The translations under genes were made by a program, and so were the position numbers. The notes beneath the pieces are model-generated. The model had not been told where the DNA came from. It worked only from the letters and a program-made list of their open reading frames with translations, and did no database searches. Positions 25,806 to 34,260 of a DNA stretch of 64,000 nt are shown here, one piece after another; the first letter of the stretch is position 1; each line of letters begins with the position of its first letter. The stretch is from an uncultured Pseudomonadota bacterium (GTDB lineage Bacteria > Pseudomonadota > Gammaproteobacteria > Burkholderiales > SG8-39): contig CAIXPL010000006.1 of NCBI GenBank assembly GCA_903921325.1, forward strand, positions 30,753 to 94,752. Direction: 5' to 3'.

Positions 25806-26684
25806 GTGTCTGACGCAACGCTCCTCGTCGTTGCCTCGACGCTGAGCACCGGGCTGATTCTCGGGGCGATCTTCGCCCTGGTGGCAGCCGGTGTCACCAT
25901 CGTCTACGGCTGCGTGTGGTTGCCCAATGCGAGCAACGGCCAGTTCTTTCTGCTCGCCGCTCTCGCAGCCTGGAGTCTGACCGGCGCGGGGCTGGGGAGT
26001 GCTGCCGCCATCATCATGGTGCTGCTCCTGGGGCTCGTCCTCTCGCTTGGCCTGGAATGGCTGCTGGTGCGCCGGCTCTACGATGTGCCCAACCGTAATG
26101 TGGCCTGCTTCGTATTGACTCTGGGGCTCACGCAGATCATGGCGGGGATTTTCTCGATGACCTGGGGACGCTGGAGCGATCAGTACACGCTGCCACCACT
26201 CGTGTCGGGTATTACGATGATCGGTCCGTTCCCGATGACCAACAATCGCATTCTGGTGTTGCTGATCGCATTGGTGGTGCTGGCGGCCTCGTTTGCATTG
26301 CTGCGTTATCACCGCTACGGCCGCGCCTTGCGCGCGGTATTTCAGAATCGCGAGGCGGCGGCCCTGCGCGGGGTGGATGTGCGCGCGGTCTATCGCATGT
26401 CGTTTCTGCTCGGCTCATCGATCATTTTTCTCGGTGGCCTTCTTTTTGCGCTGGCCTACAGTTTTGATCTGACCGTGGCCTGGACGATGTCGGTCACTGC
26501 CTTTGCCATCATGATCGTGGGCGGCCCGGGGTCGGTTCTCGGCGCCTTGGTGGTGGGCATGGTGTTTGGATTTACCCAGGCGATCGTGAGCATTTTTGCC
26601 AGTCCGACCGCAGCGACTTTTTCCTATCTGCTGGCGATGCTTGCCATGCTGTTATTCAAGCCCACCGGGCTATTTCTGCGATGA
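25806..26684 (+). CDS. livH: LIV-type ABC transporter permease (LivH-like)
   Basis: First membrane subunit of the importer; 292 residues with about eight hydrophobic helices. It opens with GTG immediately after the stop of the binding-protein gene. Typical stretches are GAIFALVAAGVTIVYGCVWLPNASNGQ, RYHRYGRALRAVFQNREAAALRGVDV, which is the cytoplasmic coupling loop, and IMIVGGPGSVLGALVVGMVFG. Its last codons overlap the livM start. Confidence 0.93.
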   Translation: MSDATLLVVASTLSTGLILGAIFALVAAGVTIVYGCVWLPNASNGQFFLLAALAAWSLTGAGLGSAAAIIMVLLLGLVLSLGLEWLLVRRLYDVPNRNVACFVLTLGLTQIMAGIFSMTWGRWSDQYTLPPLVSGITMIGPFPMTNNRILVLLIALVVLAASFALLRYHRYGRALRAVFQNREAAALRGVDVRAVYRMSFLLGSSIIFLGGLLFALAYSFDLTVAWTMSVTAFAIMIVGGPGSVLGALVVGMVFGFTQAIVSIFASPTAATFSYLLAMLAMLLFKPTGLFLR

Positions 26685-27643
26685 GCGCGCGGCGCTGGGC
26701 TGTGGCGCTTGGGCTGCTTGCACTGGCCCTGCCATTCGTGTTGGAGGGCAATCGCTTTCTTGCCTTTGTCTACAGCATCGTGATGATTCATCTGATCTGG
26801 GCCAACGGGATGAATCTGCTCTATGGCTATGTGGGGCTGATGCCGCTCATGTTCGCAGGCGTCGCAGGCGTCGCGGCCTACGCCATGATTTACCTGACGC
26901 GCAGCCATGAGTGGTCATTCTGGCTGGCCGCCCCGATGGCATCACTGGGCGCCTCACTGTTCGGAGTCTTGCTGGGTTTGCCCTCGCTGCGACTGACGGG
27001 CTTTTATTTCACGCTGTGTTCGCTGGTGATCCAGACGGTGATCACCCTGGCGTTTGTGTTCTTCCCGACCTTTACCAATGGTGACACCGGCATCAATCAG
27101 ATCGCGCCGCCGCAAGCGCCGTGGGGTGGTGCGTTGAGCGGCGTTTGGATGGATGAGACGCTCGCCATCGTTGCCGTGCTTTCGGTGCTGCTCTGTGGCT
27201 GGATCGTCTCGACCCGGCTGGGCAAGCGCTTCATGGCCATTCGTGAAGATGATGTGCTGGCCGAGGTGCTAGGCATCGATGTCGTGCGCGATCGCATCAT
27301 CGCGTTCTTCATTGTCTCGATGTTTGCTTCGATCGGTGGGTGCCTCTTTGCGGTCACCATCGGCTTCATCTCGCCGCGCTCCTTTGATGTGCTGACATCG
27401 CTCAATATCTGGCTGTTTGTCGCCTTTGGCGGTCGCGGCACCTTGATCGGTCCGATCATCGGTACGATCGTCCTTGCACCGATCCCCTATCTGTTGCAGG
27501 AATTGCAGGGGTTCAAGGATGTGCTCTCAGGGGTGCTGATCATCGTGGTGACCTTGCTGATGCCCGGTGGCGTTTGGGGTGAACTGCTGCGCTGGCGTGA
27601 TCGGCGTCGGGCACGGCGAGCACTTGCCGTGGGGCAAACATGA
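26681..27643 (+). CDS. livM: LIV-type ABC transporter permease (LivM-like)
   Basis: Second membrane subunit, 320 residues. NGMNLLYGYVGLMPLMFAGVAGVAAYA is the LivM N-terminal signature; RLGKRFMAIREDDVLAEVLGIDV is the coupling loop and IWLFVAFGGRGTLIGPIIG the conserved late helix. Overlaps both livH and livG by 4 bp, which indicates tight translational coupling through the importer genes. Confidence 0.93.
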   Translation: MSARRWAVALGLLALALPFVLEGNRFLAFVYSIVMIHLIWANGMNLLYGYVGLMPLMFAGVAGVAAYAMIYLTRSHEWSFWLAAPMASLGASLFGVLLGLPSLRLTGFYFTLCSLVIQTVITLAFVFFPTFTNGDTGINQIAPPQAPWGGALSGVWMDETLAIVAVLSVLLCGWIVSTRLGKRFMAIREDDVLAEVLGIDVVRDRIIAFFIVSMFASIGGCLFAVTIGFISPRSFDVLTSLNIWLFVAFGGRGTLIGPIIGTIVLAPIPYLLQELQGFKDVLSGVLIIVVTLLMPGGVWGELLRWRDRRRARRALAVGQT

Positions 27644-28380
27644 GCCTGCTACAGGTCAACGGTCTGGTGCGCCGCTTCGGCGGCGTGGTGGCCTTGCGTG
27701 ATGTCGAACTCACTATGGAGGCGGGTGAGACACTCGGCATGATTGGCCCCAATGGATCAGGCAAGACCACCTTCGTGAACATCGTGAGCGGGCATCTGGC
27801 AAGCGATGCGGGCACCATGCTGTTTGATGGCGAATCGATCACCGGCGCCTCACCGCATCAATTGGCGGCACGCGGGCTGACCCGTACCTATCAGGCGGTG
27901 CGGGTGTTCTCCGGTCTGAGCGTGGCGCGCAATATCGAGACCGCCAGCCTGCTGCGGCGTGACGCGCGGGCAGGGGCAGGGGCGGGGGCAGGCAGGGCGG
28001 ATGGGGCGACGGTCGATGAACTGGCCGAATGGCTGCGGCTTGATCGCCTGATGGGCAAGCCCGCCGGAAGTCTGACGCTCTTTGAGCAACGCCGCCTTGA
28101 ATTGCTGATGCGCCTCGCGCAGCGCCCGCGACTGATCATGCTCGATGAACCGGTGGGGGGCCTCGCGCTCACCGAGGTGCGCGAGATGATCGAATTGCTT
28201 GCGCAGTTGAAAGCGCGCTGCTCGCTCTTTGTGATCGAGCACACCATGCGGGTGATTCGCGAATTGGCCGATCGGGTGGTGGTGCTGATGGCTGGTGAGA
28301 AGATCGCCGATGGCGCACCCGACGAAGTACTGCGTGACAAGCGCGTGGTTGAACAGTACCTGGGGACGGTCCATGCTTGA
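27640..28380 (+). CDS. livG: LIV-type ABC transporter ATPase (LivG-like) with an altered signature motif
   Basis: First ATPase, 246 residues. Walker A GPNGSGKTT and Walker B LIMLDEPVGGL are intact, as is the His in FVIEHTMRV. The ABC signature, normally LSxGQ, reads LTLFEQRRLE here, so the conserved Gly is missing. Between the Q-loop region and the signature there is a Gly/Ala-rich insert (RAGAGAGAGRADG) coded by a short repetitive stretch at about 27965-28005. Because an ABC dimer has two composite sites, one degenerate site can still work with the consensus motif of the LivF partner. Confidence 0.88.
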   Translation: MSLLQVNGLVRRFGGVVALRDVELTMEAGETLGMIGPNGSGKTTFVNIVSGHLASDAGTMLFDGESITGASPHQLAARGLTRTYQAVRVFSGLSVARNIETASLLRRDARAGAGAGAGRADGATVDELAEWLRLDRLMGKPAGSLTLFEQRRLELLMRLAQRPRLIMLDEPVGGLALTEVREMIELLAQLKARCSLFVIEHTMRVIRELADRVVVLMAGEKIADGAPDEVLRDKRVVEQYLGTVHA

Positions 28381-29077
28381 GATTGATCAGGTGTCGGTCC
28401 GCTATGGTCCGTTCCTTGCCCTCGATGGAGTAAGCCTCAACGTCAATGAGGGCGAAATTGTTGGTGTGATCGGTCCCAATGGAGCCGGCAAGAGTTCGCT
28501 TGCGCGGGCCATTGTGGGACTTGAACCAACCGCAGGAGGCAGCATCCGGTTTGGCGGGCAACTTATGCAATCTGGCGTGGTGCATGAGCGAATCACGCAA
28601 GGCCTGTCGCTGGTGCCCGAAGGGCGCGGTCTGTTCGCGCAAATGTCGGTCGAGGACAACCTGCTCATGGGCGCCTACACGATGCGTGCGAGTGCGGCCA
28701 GAGAGCAGGCGCTGCGCGAGGCCTTTGAGTTATTTCCTGTGCTCGATGAGCGACGCGATCAGCGTGCCGGTACGCTCTCAGGCGGGCAGCAGCAGATGCT
28801 GGCGGTGGCAGTGGGGCTGATGACCCACCCGCGGCTGTGCGTCTTTGATGAGCCTTCGCTCGGCCTTGCGCCGATTGTGATTGAGCAGATCGGCAACACC
28901 CTCAAAGCCATGAAGCGCCGCGGGCTCACCGTGCTGTTGATCGAACAGAATGCCACGCTGGCGATGTCGGTCGCCGAGCGGATTTATGTCATGGCCGCCG
29001 GTTCCATTCGTCATCAGGGGACGCCCGAGGCGCTCATGCGCAATCCCGAGGTGCTGGAGACCTTTCTGAGTGCTTGA
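28373..29077 (+). CDS. livF: LIV-type ABC transporter ATPase (LivF-like)
   Basis: Second ATPase, 234 residues from ATG 28373, overlapping livG by 8 bp. Walker A GPNGAGKSS, signature LSGGQQQML and Walker B LCVFDEPSLGL are consensus, and VLLIEQNATLAM holds the switch region. Longer readings of this frame fall inside livG. It ends the importer; the next gene, an amidohydrolase, starts 174 bp farther on, across a stretch in which I see nothing. Confidence 0.94.
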   Translation: MLEIDQVSVRYGPFLALDGVSLNVNEGEIVGVIGPNGAGKSSLARAIVGLEPTAGGSIRFGGQLMQSGVVHERITQGLSLVPEGRGLFAQMSVEDNLLMGAYTMRASAAREQALREAFELFPVLDERRDQRAGTLSGGQQQMLAVAVGLMTHPRLCVFDEPSLGLAPIVIEQIGNTLKAMKRRGLTVLLIEQNATLAMSVAERIYVMAAGSIRHQGTPEALMRNPEVLETFLSA

Positions 29078-29251
29078 GTCAGATCACTCATCTGCTGCTG
29101 CCTGCATGCCTGAATGCCTGATGTCGTGTGCTGGTCAATCTCCGATATTTGGTGCCTCTGTTACCGGGCTTCTGCAGAATTCAATTGCAGGCCTCATCAG
29201 ATTGTTCCTTCTTCCGTCCATCGCTGCTGGCCATTGCACTCTGACCCATCC

Positions 29252-30142
29252 ATGATTCCAGTTATCGATTCCCATCACCACATCTGGCGCCAGGCCGATC
29301 TCGCCTGGCTGCAGGGTCCGATGCAGCCACGGATCTTCGGTCCCTACGAGAGCCTGCAGCGCGACTATCCGATGGCTGAGTACCTGCAGGACGTTGCAGG
29401 CAGCGGTGTCGTAGGTTCTGTGTACGTGCAGGCCAATTGGCCGTCTGACCGGGCGCTGGAAGAGGTGCAATGGGTGCAATCAGTGGCCGCAGCGACCGGC
29501 TGGCCCCACGCCATTGTGGGCTATGCCGATATGCTGAGTGCGTCGATCGATTCGGTGCTCGATCAGCAGTTGAAGGCGAGTGACCGACTGCGCGGCATTC
29601 GCATGCAATTGCATTGGCACACCAATGCGCAATATCGCTTCGCTTCAGCACCCGATCTCACCGCACATCCCGATCTGCGGCGCAATGTCCGTGCGCTGGC
29701 CAGTCGCGGCTTGAGTTTTGATTTGCAGGTGTTCGATGCGCAGATGGCGGGGGCGGCGCAACTGGCGCACGATAACCCCGATGTCACTTTTGTGCTGCAG
29801 CATGCCGGCATGCTGGAGGATCTGTCCGCGGCAGGCATCAAGCGCTGGCGCGACGGGATGATTCAGTTGGCAGCGCAACCCAATGTCGTTGCCAAATTGT
29901 CAGCCTTTGGTACTTTCATTCATCGCAACGAACCGGCGCAGGTGGCCTTTCTGGTGCACGAAACCGTGCGCCTGTTCGGACCCGACCGCTGCCTGTTTGG
30001 CAGCAACTTCCCGATCGAAAAGCTGTGGACAAGTTACGCTGAGCTGGTGAGTGCCCATCGCGCGGCAATCGCCGATCTCTCCTTGCCCGCGCAACGCGCC
30101 GTGTTGCACGATACGGCGCGGCGCGTGTATCGAATGGCTTGA
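29252..30142 (+). CDS. Amidohydrolase 2 family protein (metal-dependent hydrolase/decarboxylase)
   Basis: 296 residues from ATG 29252, which gives the family start MIPVIDSHHHIWRQADLAWL; the HHH cluster supplies metal ligands of the TIM-barrel. Later LRGIRMQLHW, FVLQHAGML and GPDRCLFGSNFPIEKLW provide the further His and the Asp/Asn pocket; the last motif normally has GSDWP or GSNFP, the latter as in lactonase-like members. Such enzymes hydrolyse lactones or cyclic amides, or decarboxylate. Follows the importer on the same strand. Confidence 0.85.
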   Translation: MIPVIDSHHHIWRQADLAWLQGPMQPRIFGPYESLQRDYPMAEYLQDVAGSGVVGSVYVQANWPSDRALEEVQWVQSVAAATGWPHAIVGYADMLSASIDSVLDQQLKASDRLRGIRMQLHWHTNAQYRFASAPDLTAHPDLRRNVRALASRGLSFDLQVFDAQMAGAAQLAHDNPDVTFVLQHAGMLEDLSAAGIKRWRDGMIQLAAQPNVVAKLSAFGTFIHRNEPAQVAFLVHETVRLFGPDRCLFGSNFPIEKLWTSYAELVSAHRAAIADLSLPAQRAVLHDTARRVYRMA

Positions 30143-30277
30143 GCGCAGACGACGCCTATTCAGCGCCCCGCGGCTATTGCGCGGGTGCGCTGAACGCCCT
30201 CAGCATCCAGGGGTTGCACTGGCCGCCCCAGGGCGATCGACGGGCGTCGCCGCCGCAGGCGACACTTGCGGTGCAGG

Positions 30278-31579
30278 TCAACCGGTTTGGCGGGCTGCGC
30301 GTCCGGCAATCAGGTCCATTTCGGCGGCGTGGGCGAGCGCGGCATCCTCATCGAGCAATTCACCTTCCCACTTGGCAACCACGGCGGCGGAGAGCGAATT
30401 GCCGACCGCATTGGTGGCCGAGCGGCCCATGTCGAGGAAGGTATCGACACCCAGGATCAGCAGCAGACCCGCCTCAGGGATATTGAATTGATTGAGGGTG
30501 GCGGCAATCACCACCAGCGACGCACGTGGCACGCCAGCCATCCCCTTGGAGCTGAGCATCAGGATGGCAAGCATCGTGATTTCGGTGGCAAGGGACAGAT
30601 GGATGTCATAGGCCTGCGCCACAAAGAGTGTGGCGAACGTGCAGTACATCATCGAGCCATCAAGGTTGAACGAATAGCCCAGCGGCAGCACAAAGCTGCC
30701 GATTTTGCGATTCACTCCGAAGCGCTCCAGCGCGTCGAGCAGTTTTGGATAGGCCGCTTCGGAGCTTGCCGTGGCAAATGAGAGCAGGAACGGTTCTTTG
30801 ATCAAGCCGAGCAGGCGAAAAACCCGCTTGCCGAGGAAGAACCCGCCAGCTGCAATCAGAATCACCCACAGCAGCCCGAGTGCGACGTAGAACTCGAGCA
30901 TGAAGAGAGCAAACTTGGCCAGGATCGCCAGCCCGTTGGTTGCCACGGTCGAGGCCATGGCCGAGAACACCGCGAAGGGCGCGAGCTTCATCACGTAGCC
31001 GGTCATCTTGAGCATGATGCTCGCCAGCCCGTCGATGGCTGACACCAGAGTACGGGCACGCTCGCCCAGGGCGGCTGCCGCAGTGCCCACCAGAAGAGAA
31101 AACACGACGATCTGCAGAATCTCGTTGGTGGCCATCGCCTCGAAGAACGAGCGTGGCACCATGTGCTGAATGAAATCACGTATGGTGAAGTGATCCGCTG
31201 AGAGCCCCGTTGCGGTGCCGACCGGCGGCAGCGGCAGGTTGATATTGACCCCTGGTTCCATCAGGTTGGCGAGGACGAGTCCAAGGGTGAGCGAGACGAT
31301 CGATGCCGTGATGAACCAGGCCATCGCCTTCAGGAACACCCGACCCACCGCACCACTGTCGCCCATGTGCGCAATGCCGATGACCAGTGTCGAGAAGACC
31401 AGCGGGCCGATCAACATCTTGATCAGGCGCAGGAAGATGTCGGAGATGATCGACACATAGCCCGCGATCTTCACCGCGGAGGCTTTGTCCGGAAAGGACG
31501 TGAAGATCATGTACCCGGCGATGATCCCCAGTACCAGGCCAATCAGGATCCAAACCGTCTGCGAGGTCTTCTTAGTCAT
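30278..31579 (-). CDS. Dicarboxylate/amino-acid:cation symporter (DctA/GltP family)
   Basis: 433-residue membrane protein. Start ATG 31579 gives TKKTSQTVWILIGLVLGIIAGY; the longer in-frame start at 31651 adds a polar stretch without similarity. Family marks: LIGPLVFSTLVIGIAHMGD, the serine-rich re-entrant region written here as ASSEAAYPKLLDALERFG, LPLGYSFNLDGSMMY with the transport-site NxDG and GIAGVPRAS-type loop as GMAGVPRASLVV. Imports C4-dicarboxylates or acidic amino acids with Na+ or H+. It is on the opposite strand to its neighbours. Confidence 0.92.
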   Translation of the reverse strand: MTKKTSQTVWILIGLVLGIIAGYMIFTSFPDKASAVKIAGYVSIISDIFLRLIKMLIGPLVFSTLVIGIAHMGDSGAVGRVFLKAMAWFITASIVSLTLGLVLANLMEPGVNINLPLPPVGTATGLSADHFTIRDFIQHMVPRSFFEAMATNEILQIVVFSLLVGTAAAALGERARTLVSAIDGLASIMLKMTGYVMKLAPFAVFSAMASTVATNGLAILAKFALFMLEFYVALGLLWVILIAAGGFFLGKRVFRLLGLIKEPFLLSFATASSEAAYPKLLDALERFGVNRKIGSFVLPLGYSFNLDGSMMYCTFATLFVAQAYDIHLSLATEITMLAILMLSSKGMAGVPRASLVVIAATLNQFNIPEAGLLLILGVDTFLDMGRSATNAVGNSLSAAVVAKWEGELLDEDAALAHAAEMDLIAGRAARQTG

Positions 31580-31724
31580 GTGAACCGCCCTGTGGGTTGA
31601 TGCAGTTTTGGCGCTGCGCTCTTGGTCATACTGCCACGGCTTCCTGCTCACCGCGATACTACCTTGCCTTTGGCGATAGGATATCGCCTGAGGCCGGACT
31701 CAACCGGCCCGCTCCGGAGTTGCC

Positions 31725-32453
31725 ATGGACGCCACCCATTTCGAGGATCACTGTTGGCGCGATCTGATACCCGCCGATGTGATCGAATTGTATTCACACT
31801 ACGCGCGTGACACCTTTGTCGGGCCGTCGGCAGCTTTGCTGGCGATCGATCTCTATGAACTGGCCTACCAGGGCGGCGCGCATCCGGTTGCCGAAGTGAG
31901 CAAGCGTTACCCCAGCTCCTGTGGCGAACATGCCTGGGCGGCCATACCGCCAACCGTGCGGCTGTTTGCCGCTGCGCGCGCAGCCGGCCTGCCGGTGTTC
32001 TATACCACCAGCGATACCCGGCCGATGAGTAGTCCGGGCGCAGTGCAGGCGACCCGCCGCCGTGGTGTTCCAACCGATCCTGCGCTCTATCAGATACGCG
32101 CCGAATTCGCACCGCAGCCCGGTGATGTTGTGCTCACCAAGATGCGGGCCAGCGCGTTTTTTGGCACCCCGCTCATTGCTCACCTGACCCAGCTTGGGGT
32201 GCGCACCCTGATCCTGTGTGGCGAGAGCACGTCGGGCTGTGTGCGTGCCTCGGCGGTGGAGGCCTATTCCCATGGGTTTCATGTTGTGCTTGCCGAAGAG
32301 TGCTGTTTTGATCGCAGCCCGCTGTCGCACAAGGTGAATCTGTTTGATATGCACCATAAGTACGCCGATGTGATCGCCGTGGACGAGGTGATCGCGCATC
32401 TGAATAAGGCGGCATCGGCGCCAATACAAAGGTTAACCGGTGACCCACGATGA
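31725..32453 (+). CDS. Isochorismatase-fold cysteine hydrolase, N-carbamoylsarcosine-amidase/maleamate-amidase-like
   Basis: 242 residues. The triad is visible as Asp42 (LLAIDLYE), Lys139 (LTKMRASAF) and Cys172 (CGESTSGCVRASAVEA). The stretch EECCFDRSPLSHKVNLFDMHHKYADV is typical of the N-carbamoylsarcosine amidase and maleamate amidase (NicF) branch rather than of true isochorismatases, so release of ammonia from a small amide is expected. Its stop overlaps the start of the deacetylase-like gene (ATGA), which suggests consecutive steps. Confidence 0.85.
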   Translation: MDATHFEDHCWRDLIPADVIELYSHYARDTFVGPSAALLAIDLYELAYQGGAHPVAEVSKRYPSSCGEHAWAAIPPTVRLFAAARAAGLPVFYTTSDTRPMSSPGAVQATRRRGVPTDPALYQIRAEFAPQPGDVVLTKMRASAFFGTPLIAHLTQLGVRTLILCGESTSGCVRASAVEAYSHGFHVVLAEECCFDRSPLSHKVNLFDMHHKYADVIAVDEVIAHLNKAASAPIQRLTGDPR

Positions 32454-33337
32454 AACCTGCTCCTTATGGTCCGTTTTCGTACTCTCCCATTCACCAGCGC
32501 GCGCCTCTGCATTGGCCGAACGGTGCGCGCCTGGCGCTGTGGGTGATTCCCAATATCGAGTTTTTTTCCCTGCAGGACACCATCCCCGCCGGTTCCGGCG
32601 GAGGTGGCACGCCAGCACCCGATGTACCGCTGTGGTCAGTGCGTGACTACGGCAACCGCGTCGGCGTGTTTCGCCTTATGAAGGTGCTCGAACGTTATGG
32701 TGTACGCGGCACGGTGGCGCTCAATAGCAACCTGTGCGCCCAGCACCCCGAGATCATCGAAGAGGGTCAGCGACTGAACTGGGAGTGGATGGGGCATAAC
32801 GAAACCAACACCCGACGCCTGAACGAAGTCGACGCGATCGAAGAGGCGCGCATCATTGCTGACTCGCTCACCACCATTGAGCGCGCAACCGGCACGCGAC
32901 CGCGCGGCTGGCTCGGCAGCGGGCTGCAGGAGACCTGGAACACGCTCGATCGGCTGGTCGATAACGGCTGCCAGTACGTGTGCGACTGGACCAATGACGA
33001 TCAGCCCTATGTGATGACCCTCGAGGGCGGCCGCAGCATAGTGTCAGTGCCCTACAGCCATGACATCAATGACAAGCCGGCATTCGAGAAGCTGCATCGT
33101 ACGGCCGATGAATTTCGCGACATGATCTGCCGGCAGTTTGATGTGCTCTATGACGAGGGTGGCGAGTCAGGCCGGGTGATGGCGATCTGCCTGCACCCGT
33201 ATCTCACCGGTGTGCCACATCGCATTGGCGCGCTCGATGCGGCGCTCGATCACATCTGCCGTCATGAGGGCGTATGGCGTGCAACCGGCAGCGAGATTTG
33301 TGCGCAGTTTCTGCGGCAAACGGTTGCTCGCGATTGA
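32450..33337 (+). CDS. PuuE-like polysaccharide-deacetylase-fold hydrolase
   Basis: 295 residues of the NodB fold as found in allantoinase PuuE and cyclic imidases. GARLALWVIPNIEFF is the opening strand, GVRGTVALNSNLCAQHPEI the second, MGHNETNTRRL the metal-site His region, PRGWLGSGLQETWNTLDRL the active-site arm and MAICLHPYLTGVPHR the late His. The catalytic Asp-His-His set of chitin deacetylases is changed in the way usual for this branch, so sugar deacetylation is unlikely and cyclic-amide hydrolysis is more likely. Coupled to the preceding amidase gene. Confidence 0.8.
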   Translation: MKPAPYGPFSYSPIHQRAPLHWPNGARLALWVIPNIEFFSLQDTIPAGSGGGGTPAPDVPLWSVRDYGNRVGVFRLMKVLERYGVRGTVALNSNLCAQHPEIIEEGQRLNWEWMGHNETNTRRLNEVDAIEEARIIADSLTTIERATGTRPRGWLGSGLQETWNTLDRLVDNGCQYVCDWTNDDQPYVMTLEGGRSIVSVPYSHDINDKPAFEKLHRTADEFRDMICRQFDVLYDEGGESGRVMAICLHPYLTGVPHRIGALDAALDHICRHEGVWRATGSEICAQFLRQTVARD

Positions 33338-33483
33338 CCCTGTCAGTTTCGACTCAGGCAGCATAAAATGACGTCAGACGAGATCAGTCAGTACCGTATG
33401 CGACACTGCCGGGGTAGGCATCCTTCAGGCGTGCAGCAGTGAATGACTTGGTATCGAACGACAAAAAACGACGGAGACAGGCA

Positions 33484-34257
33484 ATGAGCAAATCCAAGGC
33501 AAAGAGCGGCCCCACCGATGCGCAGCGTCGCACCATGCGACGCATCGTCGCTATTCGTGACCGCTGGCACACCAAGAACCACCCCTTCTTTCGTGAGTTC
33601 GGCAAAGGCCGCCTGCCGTTGAAAGCGATGGGCCTGTACATGGCACAGCACTACCAGTTCGTGCAACTGGTGCTGCCGGCCTTCGGTTACCTCTTTGCCA
33701 AGGCACCGGCCGATGTGCGCCGCGCAGTCATCGAGAATCTGGCCGAAGAAGCTGGCCTTGCTGCACTCGAAGGTGAAGGCCATGTGCCGCATGACCACAT
33801 GGAGGACATTTTCGCGTTTACCCGCGCAGCCGGCTTCAAGGATGCGCAGGTTCGTGCACTTGAGCGGACACCGGCCTGGTGGGGGCGTACGCTGCACTAT
33901 GTGCAAACCGTGCGCGAGGAGCCCGTCGGTGTCGTGCTCGCGATGCAAGCCACGCAGGAAGGCCAGCAGGTCGCGTTGAATGTCGAAGTCACGCTGCCGG
34001 CATTTGCCAAGCACTATGGTTTCCCCCGCGGGTCGCGTGCGATTGCCTTTTTTGAGGAACATGCCGAGGCCGACCTGGAGCATTCCACCCGGCAGATCGA
34101 ACTGTGCGCGAAGTATCTCGACACCCCGGAACTGCAGGCGCGTGCCTGTGAGGTGTCGGAGCAGGCGTGCATGCTGCGCTGGGCCTCGATCACCGATATC
34201 TATCGCTCTGAAATGTTGCGCGAGAAAGCGGTGCTGCCGCCCGGCATGAAGGGCTAA
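33484..34257 (+). CDS. Heme-oxygenase-like diiron protein (CADD/PqqC/TenA-like)
   Basis: 257 residues from ATG 33484 (GGAG 8 bp before). All-helical TenA/PqqC fold. The spacing of E96-x6-H103, E159, and H193-x3-D197-x2-H200 (read from LEGEGHVPH, TQEGQQV and EEHAEADLEH) matches the six metal ligands of heme-oxygenase-like diiron oxidases such as CADD, as I recall that family. TenA and PqqC lack this full set. Such enzymes cleave or oxidise small amines, amino acids or fatty acids with O2. It stands between the deacetylase-like gene and a Bug receptor whose start is 3 bp after its stop. Confidence 0.78.
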   Translation: MSKSKAKSGPTDAQRRTMRRIVAIRDRWHTKNHPFFREFGKGRLPLKAMGLYMAQHYQFVQLVLPAFGYLFAKAPADVRRAVIENLAEEAGLAALEGEGHVPHDHMEDIFAFTRAAGFKDAQVRALERTPAWWGRTLHYVQTVREEPVGVVLAMQATQEGQQVALNVEVTLPAFAKHYGFPRGSRAIAFFEEHAEADLEHSTRQIELCAKYLDTPELQARACEVSEQACMLRWASITDIYRSEMLREKAVLPPGMKG

Positions 34258-34260
34258 TGC

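Noticed and set aside
25227..26312. A 361-codon minus-strand frame under the LIV importer genes
   Set aside because: Antisense shadow of the binding-protein and livH genes, rich in Gln, His and Arg with no recognisable domain.
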